From Silurus meridionalis (Eukaryota; Chordata; Actinopteri; Siluriformes; Siluridae), in NCBI RefSeq assembly GCF_014805685.1, contig NC_060900.1, positions 8,464,450 through 8,528,449 of the forward strand: DNA of 64,000 bases, given 5' to 3'. The notes under the pieces were generated by a model. That model had not been told where the DNA came from. It searched no databases and was given only the letters and a program-made list of their open reading frames with translations. This document shows positions 35,414-47,569 of this stretch, piece by piece. Both the position numbers and the translations under genes were made by a program. Positions within the stretch are counted from its first letter, which is position 1. Each line of letters begins with the position of its first letter.

Positions 35414-36535
35414 TTACATTTCATTAGCACTGATTTGATCAATAATTTCAATCACTTCGAAACCCTGGTTTTCAATGCCATTTCTGGAGCTATGATGTTG
35501 GTTGTGGCCGTTGTAGAAGCAGCTGGCACAGTGTGCTGTTGGAACTGGTTCCACTCTGTCAAAATTGGAGAAGTCCACACAATATTTCCCTTCTTTACTA
35601 CGAGAGATGATGGGGAGGAATTTGTAACCCCACCCAATCTCTTTAGGGATGTAGGATGTCCTGACTTGGCAGGAGGAGCTGGTGGACTCATCTGTGCCAT
35701 CTAGAAACACCACCAGCTCAAACTCCTGTTGAAGTATTGTGTCTGAGGCAATCTTAAAAAATGGACTTGTCTTGTCAATTACATGGTACAAGGTCAACGG
35801 GCAAATGAAGAAGAGGTTGTCTTTTCCAGCATCAGCCATAAAATCAATATTGACTTGATCCAGTATTATTGTCTCACCTTCTGGAGTGACTGTTGTCCTA
35901 AGCAGTTTGCCATATAGCTGGCTTCCAATCATTAGGGTTTTACGCAAGTTGGCCACTCTTATCTGCAAACAGAGGGCAGCATTTCTGGGACAAATTACCG
36001 CCATTTTACTGAAGGTAATGGTCTTAGCTCTTTTCTTGGGTAAAGCAATTTTTACCATAACCAGTCCACACCAGAAGCTGTTAATAAGTATACCAATGAT
36101 GGACTGGATAATAATTATGCTGACAGCACCAGGGCAGTAGGGACTGAGAACTCGCAGACCGTAACCAATAGTCGTCTGTGTTTCCAGTGAGTAGAGGAAG
36201 GCAGATGTGAGACCAAAAACATTATATATGCATGGCTTGTGGTCTGAAGGTGGATTTTGCCACCAAAGATCACCATTGTCATGAGCAATCCAGTACCAAA
36301 TGAGTCCAAAAATGAACCAGCTAAGAGTAAACGAGGCCACAAATAAGACAATAATGTAGCGCCAGCGAATCTCCACAAAGGTGGTCCAGAGGTCCTGCAT
36401 GTACGCAAAACGACTGCTGTAACCTACGTTGCCATATTCAATGTTGCAGTGACCATCTTTGCCTACCAGGCGATTTTTGTAAATTTGCCAATTGGATAAG
36501 TAATCTCTGAATAACTGTTGCAAGGAGGGTGTCAT
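35414..36535 (-). CDS. kcnj1: inward-rectifier K+ channel Kir1.1 (ROMK)-like, 373 aa
   Basis: Two-span inward-rectifier potassium channel of epithelial membranes; works as a tetramer gated by PIP2 and pH. TM1 is at about 61-84, the pore filter TIGYG at 122-126, TM2 at about 136-160, and a C-terminal Kir domain follows. Diagnostic ROMK text includes GKDGHCNIE, KKRAKTITFS, TTVTPEGETIILDQVNI and CQVRTSYIP. Asn152 in TM2 matches the ROMK weak-rectification residue N171. The extracellular cysteines C102 and C134 are kept. I chose the Met at 36535 because an acceptor (TTTTACCCAG) ends at 36558, which makes the earlier in-frame Met at 36580 intronic. Differences from mammalian ROMK: Gly25 replaces Ser44, Arg57 replaces Lys80, the N-glycosylation sequon NHT is DHK, and the tail ends ANEM instead of the PDZ-binding TKM. 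Fish carry several kcnj1 copies, so the exact paralogue is open. Confidence 0.9.
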   Translation of the reverse strand: MTPSLQQLFRDYLSNWQIYKNRLVGKDGHCNIEYGNVGYSSRFAYMQDLWTTFVEIRWRYIIVLFVASFTLSWFIFGLIWYWIAHDNGDLWWQNPPSDHKPCIYNVFGLTSAFLYSLETQTTIGYGLRVLSPYCPGAVSIIIIQSIIGILINSFWCGLVMVKIALPKKRAKTITFSKMAVICPRNAALCLQIRVANLRKTLMIGSQLYGKLLRTTVTPEGETIILDQVNIDFMADAGKDNLFFICPLTLYHVIDKTSPFFKIASDTILQQEFELVVFLDGTDESTSSSCQVRTSYIPKEIGWGYKFLPIISRSKEGKYCVDFSNFDRVEPVPTAHCASCFYNGHNQHHSSRNGIENQGFEVIEIIDQISANEM

Positions 36536-37341
36536 TTTCCAAAAACAGGAATGCAATCTGGGTAAAAGAATACAAAACATTATTTAAGCGCAATTTGCAT
36601 TCTAGACTTTACCAAAACATCAAAAACAAGATTTCATCAAAAGCAAGGATCTGCAGGTAGCATAATACAATTAATGAATTAAATATATTGACTATATTTA
36701 AAGTGCTTCTATGTCTGCATAAAGATTTAATTTAATTTAAGATGAATCTCACTGAGACACAATAATGCCCAGTATCCCCAGCTGTAGATAGTGCTTACTA
36801 GAGAAATTGTCATTTGCTGTAATTATTTAACAGCAATCATTTTATATGGCTGGCTGTAATAATCTTAAAGGTCTATGAATACAGATGTTTTTCTATTTAC
36901 ACAATGACAAATCTATTAAATAAACGTGTCCCAAATCAATACAATTAAATATCATTGTGTAAGAGATTGATTGCACTGTATGGCTTCAAAACACCATGTA
37001 AACACCATGTACAGTATCATAAGCAATTAATCAATACAAACATAAGAGTAAACAACACTACTAAATCACAATGTGCGGTCCTAAAAACACATGTGGAGAC
37101 TAAAACAAAAAGATTGTTATTTTCTATTATACTTTTGTTACGCTATGTTTTGTATTATACTTAATTCTAAACACTGTAATGCTCTTTTATAAACAGTTAG
37201 TTTCTCTCTTAGAGTGTTTTTCTATTATTTTATATGGAAAAAAAAGTTATTTAATTGCAATCTTGTGCAAAGTTCAAATCACTTTTTGTATCGTTACTAC
37301 TAAGACAATTGTAAAATTAAGGTGAATATGGTGCAACTCAC

Positions 37342-37400
37342 CTGCAGTAGCAGTTCTTCTAGATTACTAAAATGTGCTCTTACTCTCAATTGCTAATAAA
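37342..37400 (-). other. possible kcnj1 5' noncoding exon
   Basis: On the minus strand, 'gaactgctactgcag' is followed by a strong donor GTGAGT at 37341-37336. It could splice to the acceptor at 36558 just before the kcnj1 ATG. The 5' border is unknown and this is inferred only from the paired splice signals. Confidence 0.3.
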
Positions 37401-37419
37401 TGAATAATATAATATATTC

Positions 37420-39480
37420 AACTTAGTACATTAACAGCAGCAATATTATATCTACTGGTCTCCCTCCTTAAGTGTGACTTGGCTTTGTATGTCTCCTTCC
37501 ACTTAGGCATGTCTATACCTAGTTTGTTTAATGTTTACCTGTACAACTGCAGGGTTGGGCATATGATACCACAACACAGTATGATTATAGGTATTACAGG
37601 GCTGCCTAGAGGGCAATAAAAATACTTACATTATATTCATTCGATTATTAGGTCAGTATTATACAGTCCATGTATATTGTATCTATCTGTTTAGTACTGT
37701 TCAGTACATAACATTGTATTGAAATTGTAATTATAGTTTTATGTATTTTGTTTTGCGTACTTAGTTTTGCAATCATTTCACAGTGTTGTGTATTTGCACC
37801 TATTTGTAGTCTTGTGTACTGTACCAAAGTTCTGTTATTTGTTGCTGGTCTTTGAGAAATGACGCTTCATTCCAATGTACTGTACACCAGCTATATAGAG
37901 GAATGATAAAATACTGCTTGACTTGATGTGATAAAAAATATTTTTTTGAATACTAATTTGTAGAAAAAGAAAGATACTGGTTACAAATCAGATGTGAAAA
38001 TCATGTGCGAATTTAATAATTCATTTATTTACATGAAAATTAATGAACACATTTATTAGCAATGCACAGCTCAGATTTGTGTTATTTCCCTTTTGTGTTA
38101 TATAAAGCTTTCTAGACAGTTTCTAGACTGTATTTCAGTACAAACTAAACCACAAAATTTCTCTAAATAACAACACAATGTCTACAATGTCCCTCTGTAA
38201 ATACATATAATCTGTGCATGATTCTAAGGCATACATTAATAGACTTAATATATTTACAAAAATATTACATTTACATTCTAACGCTGGTTTATTAGGACAC
38301 AGACTAAGAATCCCATCAGTGTAAAACTGTTGAGAGAGAAAATATTTCAGCGATCATATGTCAATGTGAGAAATTCACTTTAGATAAGAAATGTGAAAAA
38401 GCTTCTAATAATAAAAAATAAAAAAGAATAATAAAACAATAAACAAATAAAAAGTTTTCATCATTATTTAGTTTATAATTTATGTCATATGCATTACAGC
38501 ATTAGAATTTTCTCTGTATGGTGTAACAGATTAATTAATTATTCTCTGTATGGTGTTTCCTCTACATGTCACAATAAACTTTTAAATATACATGGTATAT
38601 AAAAATGCAGCCATTGCATAAGTCAGTAATATATCTTCTTGATATAAAAGTGCTTTTTTTCATTTGATTTGTTTCTTAAATTTGAAGGTTTGCATAACAA
38701 AATCAGACACTATTTTCCAAATTTGACCAAACAAATGGATAACACTTAAATGAATAGATTGAACTGTCCATGCTCCAGTTGCCATGGATTATTATGTATG
38801 TTAGTAATTAAATTAAAATGTGTTAAAGTTTTTACCAACTCAATGCTCTGCTGCTTTACTACATGGAAAACCATGCTGTTCTAAGAATGGCTGTAGGGGA
38901 TACAAAATTCCATGTTCCAGTGAATGCTCAAAAAGCACTTTTATTTGTGGCTAATCATGTCTCAAGAAGAACACAGATCAAGAAATCTTATTGAAAAAAG
39001 CAAATAATTCATATCGTTCCTAGGACAAGCATGAATTAAAAATTTATTCCTGTGGAATTATAGTCCAGAAGAAAAAAAAAATGTCCTATGGAGGATTCAG
39101 AACAACAAGGCAACAGATATAAAGGCTCCAGCTGTTTAAATGTTAACCAGCGGCTATGAATGGAAACCTTCTATTCTTAATCTTTTAATTAAGCCCGCAA
39201 GCTCTATTTAGCACCTGTACCTGTTAAAAGACCCATAAACACATTTCCTTGACTGCATTAAATGTCTTTTTGATTCTTGGAACAGTCACCTGAAAAGTAT
39301 CTTTGAAAAACATGTGATAAATTGATAATGATGGTAAAAAGTATAGGTGAAAAAGTAACACAATTTTGAATCCATATCCAATTCAGCATCAACCTCAGTG
39401 AAGAAAGGCTTTGGTATTTAATAGTATACATAATATATATTATACATAATATATAGGTAATTATTTTATTTTGAACTTTT
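37420..39480. other. AT-rich intergenic stretch, no gene seen
   Basis: Upstream of kcnj1. No exon, RNA gene or named repeat recognised; only short spurious frames. Confidence 0.5.
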
Positions 39481-39497
39481 TTAACTAATGTTGAAAG

Positions 39498-39635
39498 TTG
39501 CTGTGTGATGTAGCTGTATGTGGTGTGTTGTAGCTCTATGTTGTGTGATGTAGCTCTATGTTGTGTGTTGTAGCTCTATGTTGTGTGATGTAGCTTAATG
39601 TTGTGTGATGTAGCTCTATGTTGTTTTATGTAGCA
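39498..39635 (+). repeat. 20-bp tandem repeat
   Basis: About seven units of TGTAGCTCTATGTTGTGTGA with small changes (ctgtatg, cttaatg, gttttatg). Confidence 0.85.
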
Positions 39636-40008
39636 CCAGGGATCTGGAAATGTTGTCTCATTTCACTGTGTACTGCATCAGCTATATATGGTTGAAAAGC
39701 TTTGGATGGGCCCTTGGATACCATTTTGACCATTTTAACCATTTTGACATTTTGTAGAAGTCTTGTGGTGATAACACTATACAAACCATCATCAATAATG
39801 CCAGACATTTGTTTTAAATCCTTTAACAGTGTTTGGCATAAGTTTAGAACAGAACCCCTAGTGGTTGCACCTGTACCTTACTCTTTTCTAAACGACCAGT
39901 GGTTGTGTTGCACCTCCTGGATAACCCACACTGACTGACCTTTAGACTGATTAGAGAGGTGTTTGGATATGCTTAATGCCATTGCTCCACTGGGAGATCA
40001 TGTATATA

Positions 40009-40262
40009 CAGTAATTCCCAATTTATCATGGTGGTTACATTCCAAAACCATGCCACCCAGGAAAAAGCTTTTTTTTATTGTTTAAGCAGTAAATCATCCT
40101 CCCACACACTTTAAACACACACAGAAAACATTTTGCAAGAATACAGTAATTATAATTTTTATTAATAAATTTCATTATTTTAACATAAAACAATTACCTA
40201 TAAGTTTTTGGTCTATCGTTCTATCTGCGATAGACCAAAAAATCAGCAAAACAAATTAGTTA
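40009..40262. mobile_element. pogo/Tigger-like fragment with a perfect hairpin
   Basis: The left end CAGTAATTCCCAATTTATCA follows a TA and resembles Tigger/pogo termini. The right border is not identified. At 40205-40241 a perfect 14-bp inverted repeat (TTTTTGGTCTATCG and its complement) encloses a 9-base loop. Confidence 0.4.
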
Positions 40263-40896
40263 TGTGTCAAATGCAACTGGAAAATAAAGGTGTATGGCAA
40301 TGCCAAGGTAGTTACAATGCAGACCTCCTAGACTGGGATGATTCCTTGTAATGTCATACTGTGTAACTGTTTTTCTGGGATTTTGTTTTGATCATTCATC
40401 CTGCCAGGCTTTCTTCATACATAAATATTGTTTCCAATGAAAAATGTAAAACGTAGGATTCCAGCATGCAAAGTCATCATGGTATTGTTCATGTACCACA
40501 TGTGACAAATCTACCTGGGAAAATATTTCCTAGGTTATTACAGCAGTAGTAGAAACCAGAGGTTTGCCAACCCATTTGGGGCTTCAGTAGACTGAAGATT
40601 GGTTGCCAACTGGTGTATAAAGTGTGCAGATCCAGTTATTAATCCTAATGAAGGGTAAAATATTTACTTTAAATGTTTGGGGGTCGGCTTGGTCTATAAT
40701 AGAAAAATACATGGGTCCGAGTGACTACCAGTATTATTGTGGAGATTTTATTATGATTTTAAGTGTATTTATTCTGCCTCATAATATTAGATTAGATATT
40801 TTTCTGTTATGCACCATACAGACAAGTGAGTGTTACTTTTCAAGAGACATAGCCTAATAAACAAGTGTTATTACTACCATAGTGATATTTTTTTCA

Positions 40897-41210
40897 AGTC
40901 AAGAGTCAAGTCAAGAAGCTTTTATTGTCATTTCAACCATATATAGCTGAGGCAGTACACAGTGAAGTGAGACAACGTTCCTCCAGAACCCTGGTGCTAC
41001 ATTAACCAACATAGAGCTACATACAGAACACAGAACAGAGTTAAGGACTAACTGTCCTTGCCAGAAAAGTGCTGAAGACATAGATGTGTGTAAATTGAAA
41101 TGAGTATTGAGTGTGTGTTGAGTTCAGGTTGTACAGTTCAGTAACACAGTTGAGTGTATGTGTGTATGAGTTTGTACAGTACACATTCTATGCAATTGAA
41201 ATCAAATCAT
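40897..41210 (+). repeat. dispersed fish repeat ('caagtcaagaagcttttatt')
   Basis: Begins 'caagtcaagaagcttttatt' and continues with 'cagtacacagtgaagtgaga' and 'caacgttcctccagaaccc', a sequence widely scattered in teleost genomes. Non-coding; class not assigned. Confidence 0.5.
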
Positions 41211-41494
41211 TTACTTACTTATGCATATGCATGTGATTGGTGGGTAAATCTAACAAATAATTAGGCTTTCTTAATAAATTGAGGTTGACCAATAGTAAAT
41301 TTTACCACTATCGATAGCTAAGTTGGATTGTATTTGCTGATAACTGATTAATCAACCAATAGTTTTTAAAATGGATATTGGATAACATACATAACACTAT
41401 ATGTAAAATAGTACTGAACTTTATTACACTCACAAAAAAATTGTACTGAATCATGAAAATGCACTTTAGGAAATAAATCTGAAAATATTCATTC

Positions 41495-42240
41495 TGCTTC
41501 TTCCTCTTCTTTCGGCTGCTCCTGTTAGAGGTTGCACAGTGGATCATACGTTTCCATACTACCATGTATTCTACATCTGCCTCTTTAAAATCAACTACCT
41601 GCATGTCCTCCCTTACCACATCCATGAACCTCCTCCTTGGTCTTCTTCTTTTTCTCCTTCCTGGTGACTCCATCCTCAGCATTCTCCTACCGATATACCC
41701 CATGTCTCTCCTCTGCACATGTCCAAACCATCTCAATCGGGCCTCTGTCACTCTGTCCCTAAAATGTCCCACATGTGCTGTCCCTCTAATAAACTAATTT
41801 CTAATCCTGTCCATCATCGTCACTCCCAACGAAAACCTCTAAATCTTCAGCTCTGCTACCTCCAGCTCCACCTCCTGTCTTTTACTCAATGGCACTGTCT
41901 CTAAACCATACAACATTGCAGGTCTCACCACAGTCCTATAAACTTTCCCTTTTTCTCTTGCAGATACCCATCTATCACAAATCACTCCTGCCGCTCTTCT
42001 CCAACCGCACCACCCTGTCTGCACTCTTTTCCTCACTTGTTGACCCCAGGTACCTAAACTCCCCCACCTTCACCACCTCTTCTCCCTGCAACTGCACCAC
42101 TCCACTGCCCTCCCTCTTATTTATGCACATGTACTCTGTCTTACTCCTACTGACTTTCATTCCCCTTCTCACCAGCGCATACCTTTACCTCTCAAGGCTC
42201 TTCTCAACCTGCTCCCTACTCTCACCACAAATCACAATAT
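41495..42240 (-). pseudogene. RTE-type LINE, 5'-truncated copy
   Basis: The minus strand carries, in broken frames, RRGMKVSRSKTEYMCIN, GEEVVKVGEFRYLGS, KGKVYRTVVRPAMLYGLET, LRWFGHVQRRDMGYIGRR and RRRFMDVVREDMQVV, the 3' third of the reverse-transcriptase ORF. The 3' end is a degraded GAAGAAG-type tail (about 41495-41512). It is the same family and orientation as the fragment at 32335-32655. Confidence 0.8.
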
Positions 42241-43317
42241 CAAATCTGAATATATTGATGAACAAATATAATTATATAATAAACAAATTAGCAATTTTAA
42301 ATATGATGTAGTGCTCTTCATGCAGTGCATCATCTCATGTGTAAAAACAAACTCTCGTAATGACAGCGCACTGGAAGGTGAAAAAAAACCATGGATTTTT
42401 GCTGATAGTTCCAACAATCAACCTCTATTAATAACTAAGGAAAGGATACTAAGTATTTTAGTTTGAAAGCTAACCCTGTTATCATATGCAAATATGAGTA
42501 ACACATATATTTAAAGCACATTTTTCAAAATATTTCTCTGGCATTGTTCAGAGGGCCTTCCAAAGGTGTGGGGCATCTTCCATTCGGCCACACGGTATAG
42601 AACAATGATGACACAAAGATGCAGAACCGCTGATGTAACCCAGTCTAACAGTTTGGCTTAGACATCTATGATATATACCATTGTCCTTCAAAAATAATGT
42701 GGATTAAAATCTCTTGTTCCAAATTGAGTTCTCACTTTCTGTTTGTACTTTTATACATCCGACTTTCTTGGGACAGACATTTTCTTAATGGGTTGGATTT
42801 TGCCCAGGTTTTAATCCACAAACGCTGGGTTGATTATAATTATCCAAATACCTATATGATGCAGACATACTCATTAAAGTTTTTTTGGGGACCATAAGCA
42901 TCCAATTGCCAGTGATTTTTCTTCATGAATGGTTCTGGTGGATGGAGGATAAATATTGAAGGTTCTCCTAATAGTTCTCTAATGACTATCAACAGCAAAG
43001 GGAGTGTGACCTGCTTTGTGGCTCATAAAAAGCCAATAAATATCATACAGTATGTCCAGCCAGTCAGCCAATGTATGTAAATATATACAAAGTTTGCTAA
43101 TTATCTTTATGGAACAGGAGTAAATTCTACAAAATGCAAATATTATTATTATTTTAATTTTATGAAAGATGAGAAAAACATCTGTACACCTTATTTTCCA
43201 AAAGATATGCTTGAGAAACTTTAACAACATCCCCAACTACATAGGCTTCTCAACCCCCTACCCATTTAATTCATAAATGGTTTACAGAGGCTGCTAAAGG
43301 GTCACAACACCTTCTTG

Positions 43318-43480
43318 ACATTTGCATTTACGACATTTGGTAGACAACATTATCCAAAACAACTGTCTTATTTTTTTCTAATTAAATCTGAGCAGTTGAT
43401 GGTTAACCACCTTGCTCAAGAGCCCAGCAGTGGCAATCTGTGGTGCTGGGATTTGAACAAATGACCTTTCGATTAAAGTC
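43318..43480. repeat. dispersed repeat, third copy of the 3784-type family
   Basis: 'gacatttggtagacaacatt', 'accaccttgctcaagagccc' and 'gctgggatttgaacaaatga' follow the order seen in full-length members of this family. Confidence 0.5.
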
Positions 43481-44218
43481 TGAACTGAACTTCTGCTTCA
43501 CAACTTCTTGAGAAAGATAGGATTAAGAAGTTACATAATTGTAAATATAGCAGATATATTATCCTCTTAGCTACTTTCTTATATGAATCTATGTATATGT
43601 ATCAAGCTTTAATTATTATTATTTGTAAATCCATGATATGTTTATTACAAATAGGAGGTTAACATGCAAAACCGGTGGATGGTGTATACCGTGTGCTGTT
43701 GTAAAATTCAGCTGATTTATTTATCTGTGTGTGCAGTATTTTGAGCAACTTTCAATTCAAAGCTTCTATGCCGCAGTACTCTACAGACATTTTTACACAC
43801 CCTATTCAGTGCTCAATATAATCTTTGAGACACCTTCTGTTTTGTCAGAAGTAAAACCTGGTGGGGTCTCATAACTCATTGTTGATATTTTATTTTATTT
43901 TTTGTTTTAACATAGGCCAATATTATTTATTTCTTCCAGAATAAAAACACATTTGGTTTAACAAAGACAGAGAACCATAACTATGCTTTATCTGTCTGTT
44001 TCTGATAAAGTGTAGCAGAATATCTTTTATATATTTTATATTCTATCAATTGTGACATATCTTAGAGAAAATATCTAGAAGCTAAACTACCAAGAAATTC
44101 AATTCCAGAAGTCAATTACAACTCCAAATAATTTAACATACACTTACAACATAACATTTTAAATACACAAAATAAAAGCATCTGTATTTTTAGATCAGGA
44201 TACTATAATTGCTTCTGG

Positions 44219-45679
44219 TTATAATGGTGCCACTGAGCTGCTTTTGCTGACTGTAGTGGTTAATGTATTGGTGTCTGAGTCTCCTTCGTTGGATGCCCAA
44301 GGGTTTTTTCCACAGAGGAGACATGGCAAAGCATAGTCCCTGAACTGCAAAAAAACCAGCCAAAATATTCAGTGCCTTTTACTCTGTATTTTGTTAAGTT
44401 CATATACAATACAATTATGCATATATTTAGAGAGATTTGTGATCAAATCTACATGACATTAAATATTTTCCATTTTCAGTTTGCTTACATGTAAGAATGA
44501 TAATCCATAAATAATTATGTGTATTATTTATTCTATAAATCATAATAAACCATACATTTCTCTATCTGTATGTTTCTGAGCATGCTGCAAATATTGAAAA
44601 GCAACGATCACAAAGAATTATGCAAATCTTTTGTCATGGAGATTATCTTGTTTTGTATTATACAATACTGTATACAAACAGTATTTTTTTTATATCAGTT
44701 TGAAGATGAGGTTGTCACATGTCTGCAGGTTTATAAATGACAGATTTATTTTCTCATTCATAAAAATCATGTATGCACTTACAGTATTGCTGCTCCAAAT
44801 AGTAATTATTTTGCTATCAGGGCTCTCTTTCTTTTTTGTTTTTTATCTGCAGTACAGCCACTAGGGGCAACAGTGGACCCCAGGCTCTTAAAAACAGATA
44901 TGCTAGAAAAAAGTGGTAGCTTAGTTAATAAGGCATTTAACTTTGAATCAGAAGGTCATGAGTTGAAATCCCACCCACAAATCCCAATCCTAGACCCCTG
45001 AGCAAGGCCCTTAGCTGCTCAGCTGTTTGAATGAGATGAATGTAAGTTGCTCTGGACAAATGCCATACATGTAAAAAACAACTTCTACAAAGGCTATGGG
45101 TCACGCAGTCATACGGTGCCCTCTAGTGGTGTAAAAATATAGGCTGCAATACTGCATACTGCATTTTACATAAACAATTTAACTAATTCCTAAAGATCAC
45201 AAAGATTCGATTTTAAACACTTTTATTTATCCAAAACACTCAAATAAGTGTTTATGAATATTAAAATAGATGAAAATGTATTATACGTATAATTAAATTT
45301 TGTCGTTTTGTTTGCTGTCTTGCTTCTGCTTGCTGTTGTAACTGTTATAGAAAAGTTAGTAACTAACTAAAATGATTAGATTTAGAATATAGGAATACAT
45401 ACACCACATAGCCAAATGTTTGTGGACACCTGAACATCACACCTATATGTCCTTTTTAAAATCCTACTCCAGATTTAGTCCCCCTTTTTGCTGCTATAAT
45501 AACCTCCACTGTTCACGCAAGGCTTTCCATAAAATTTTAAAGCATGAGATTTTGGGATTTGCACACATAATTTCTATAATATACCATTTCTGTGTATATG
45601 GCAGAAGAATACATCATAAGAAGTGAAAATATCTTAAATAGATCAAGTAATATTTTACTTAGAACATTCTTTCTTTTTT

Positions 45680-45753
<74 letters not shown>

Positions 45754-47569
45754 AAACTGTTCTCTAACCATGTAATTGTTCTTGATGCCAATAAAAAAAT
45801 TCATTCTCTTCAATTATTTTCTTTTTCAGTTGATTTTCTTTTATTTATTGTTTTTGTCTGTTGTTTTAATTGTTTTTCCTTATTCAAGACCTCTGTTTGT
45901 TGTTTCATATAAAATAATATGATCGGTGTAATAGGCAGTGTAGATCCCCTGAGTACTTTTATTGTTTAGGCATATAATTCATACTAAACTGGTGCAGCTT
46001 TTAGCTGTATTTTAAATTTCTGTGACATAAAAATGTCTAAATATGTTCAAAATGTCTGTAAATTAAAACGGCAAGCCGCGATTAGATATTTTTACTCACC
46101 TGTCTGTTCATGAATATATAAATGATGGGGTTAAAGACAGTACTGCTCTTGGTCAGGTACATGGGTATCGTGGCAATCACTGGGTCGATGTAGATGTTGG
46201 AATCAATTATTACAGTTAGCGCAAAAGCTGCATATGGCAGCCATGTAAGCAGAAAGGCCATGACCATGACGAGCACCATACGAGCCACCTGAACCTCAGC
46301 CTTGGCTGTGCTTCCACTTTCTGCTACTTTTGCCACCTAGGATGGACAAGAATGTATAAAAGAAAATTAGATTTTATTATTTTCCTTGTTTTCTTTCATT
46401 TAACAATTGCAATTAAGATCAAGTAAATAACCTGCTTCATTCATTCATTCATTTATTCATTTATTTTAATAGATACCAGTAAACAAACCTTTCTATATGA
46501 TAGTACGTAAGATGCTACCTTCAGTAACATTGAGCTAAACATTGGCTAAACTATTCATAACAAAGTTTTTTTATAATTCTTTATAATTAATTAAAATTAG
46601 AAACCTCAGACAATGTTTCTGAATATTGATCATAACAAATTGAATTTAATATTTAAGAAATGTGTTAGCGACTCTTAAAAGTTGAACGGCCTACCTGTCG
46701 TAAAGTACAAAGAAGGCGTGTGTAAGAGAAGACAATGGTGGCAAAAGGAAAAGCAAAACAGAGCATAAAGTAGCACAGGATGTAGGAGACATTGATTGGG
46801 TCTCTGCTGTACCAGTTAGGGGCACAGGAGGTCATCACACCCTCCAGTTGGTAGCTGCCCCATCCAAACAGTGGTGGTGTGTTCCAGATGAAGGACCAGA
46901 TCCAGGAAAAGGCCACACCTGCCAGGGCGTGTTTGGTTTGGAACATCACTGCACCCAGTGGTCTGCATACCACCATGTAGCGGTCAACAGCAATAACTGC
47001 GACCGAACACAAACCAGCAATACCTGGCAGAGATATAACACAGGGACACCAACTTTCATTTATGAAAACAATCATTGTATAGTGTAAAAACTATTTGCTT
47101 ACACTGGATAGATTTTCCACAGACGTAATGTAATCCATGGCTTTGGATGTTTGCACTTTATCAAAAACATTAGCACAGGGTCTCAAATATAGAATTTAGG
47201 ACAAACAGAGCTTTTAAAAACAGACTTACCGAAGAAGGCAACAGCAAAGCCTTCCAAAACACATCCTATCCTGCCAAGACTGAAGTAGCCCATGGCATTG
47301 GTGACTGCTGTGAATAGCCCCCCAAACACAGCGCATCCAAGATCAGCCACTGCTAGATTAACCAGACCATAGTTCAATGGTTGACGCAGTTGTTTGTACC
47401 TCGCTGTCACAAAAATCACCACCACATTCAAGATGACTCCAGAAACTGAGAACAAAGTCAAAATGATTGCCAAGATGGTGTAACCTATTCTTGGCATGAT
47501 GTGATCATTTACTGATCCTTGCTGCTTTACGTCAGCCTCTGAAAAGTTGGAGAGATAAACGGATGCCAT
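44219..47569 (-). CDS. parapinopsin: parapinopsin, 4 exons, 343 aa
   Basis: Non-visual, bistable, UV-sensitive opsin of pineal photoreceptors in fish and lampreys; binds retinal and couples to a G protein. Exons in transcript order: 47230-47569, 46695-47023, 46100-46336, 44219-44344, all GT/AG with matching phases, giving 344 codons. Seven-span rhodopsin fold. Lys286 in YLTKSSTVFNP is the retinal Schiff-base lysine. The disulphide cysteines are C103 and C180. Glu106 (bovine E113 position) and Glu174 (E181 position, the counterion in bistable opsins) are both present. DRY is at 127-129 and NPIIY at 292-296. The body is very close to channel catfish parapinopsin from memory, for example NDHIMPRIGYTIL, LRQPLNY and the tail FRDYALPCLLCGKNPWA. 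The tail is Ser/Thr-rich, so phosphorylation by receptor kinases is likely. Intron 3 is 1.75 kb and holds a SINE and a TA microsatellite. Confidence 0.95.
44858..44871. promoter_or_regulatory. CTCF-like motif
   Basis: CCACTAGGGGCAAC in parapinopsin intron 3 resembles the CTCF core but is one G short. Motif match only. Confidence 0.2.
44908..45075 (+). repeat. tRNA-derived SINE in parapinopsin intron 3
   Basis: An A-box-like 'gtggtagcttagttaataag' is followed 36 bases on by a B-box-like 'ggtcatgagttgaaatccc'. Then come 'ctgagcaaggcccttagctg' and 'gaatgtaagttgctctggac'. This order is that of common catfish SINEs. It lies antisense to parapinopsin. Confidence 0.65.
45116..45129 (-). promoter_or_regulatory. 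CTCF-like motif
   Basis: GTGCCCTCTAGTGG, whose complement CCACTAGAGGGCAC fits the CTCF core consensus well. It lies 250 bp from the similar site at 44858. Motif match only. Confidence 0.3.
45403..45545. repeat. MITE fragment, one end preserved
   Basis: 'caccacatagccaaatgttt' and 'gtggacacctgaacatcaca' form one end of an abundant otophysan MITE. The opposite inverted end is not seen. Confidence 0.5.
45687..45751. repeat. (TA)n microsatellite
   Basis: About 32 TA units in parapinopsin intron 3. Confidence 0.97.

Noticed and set aside
36536..36580. Longer kcnj1 start at 36580
   Set aside because: A good splice acceptor ends at 36558, so the first Met lies in the intron.
45592..45912. Open frame rich in Ile-Tyr
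   Set aside because: Translation of the TA microsatellite. The same applies to frames at 48436-48670 (CTAT) and 54408-54629 (TA).
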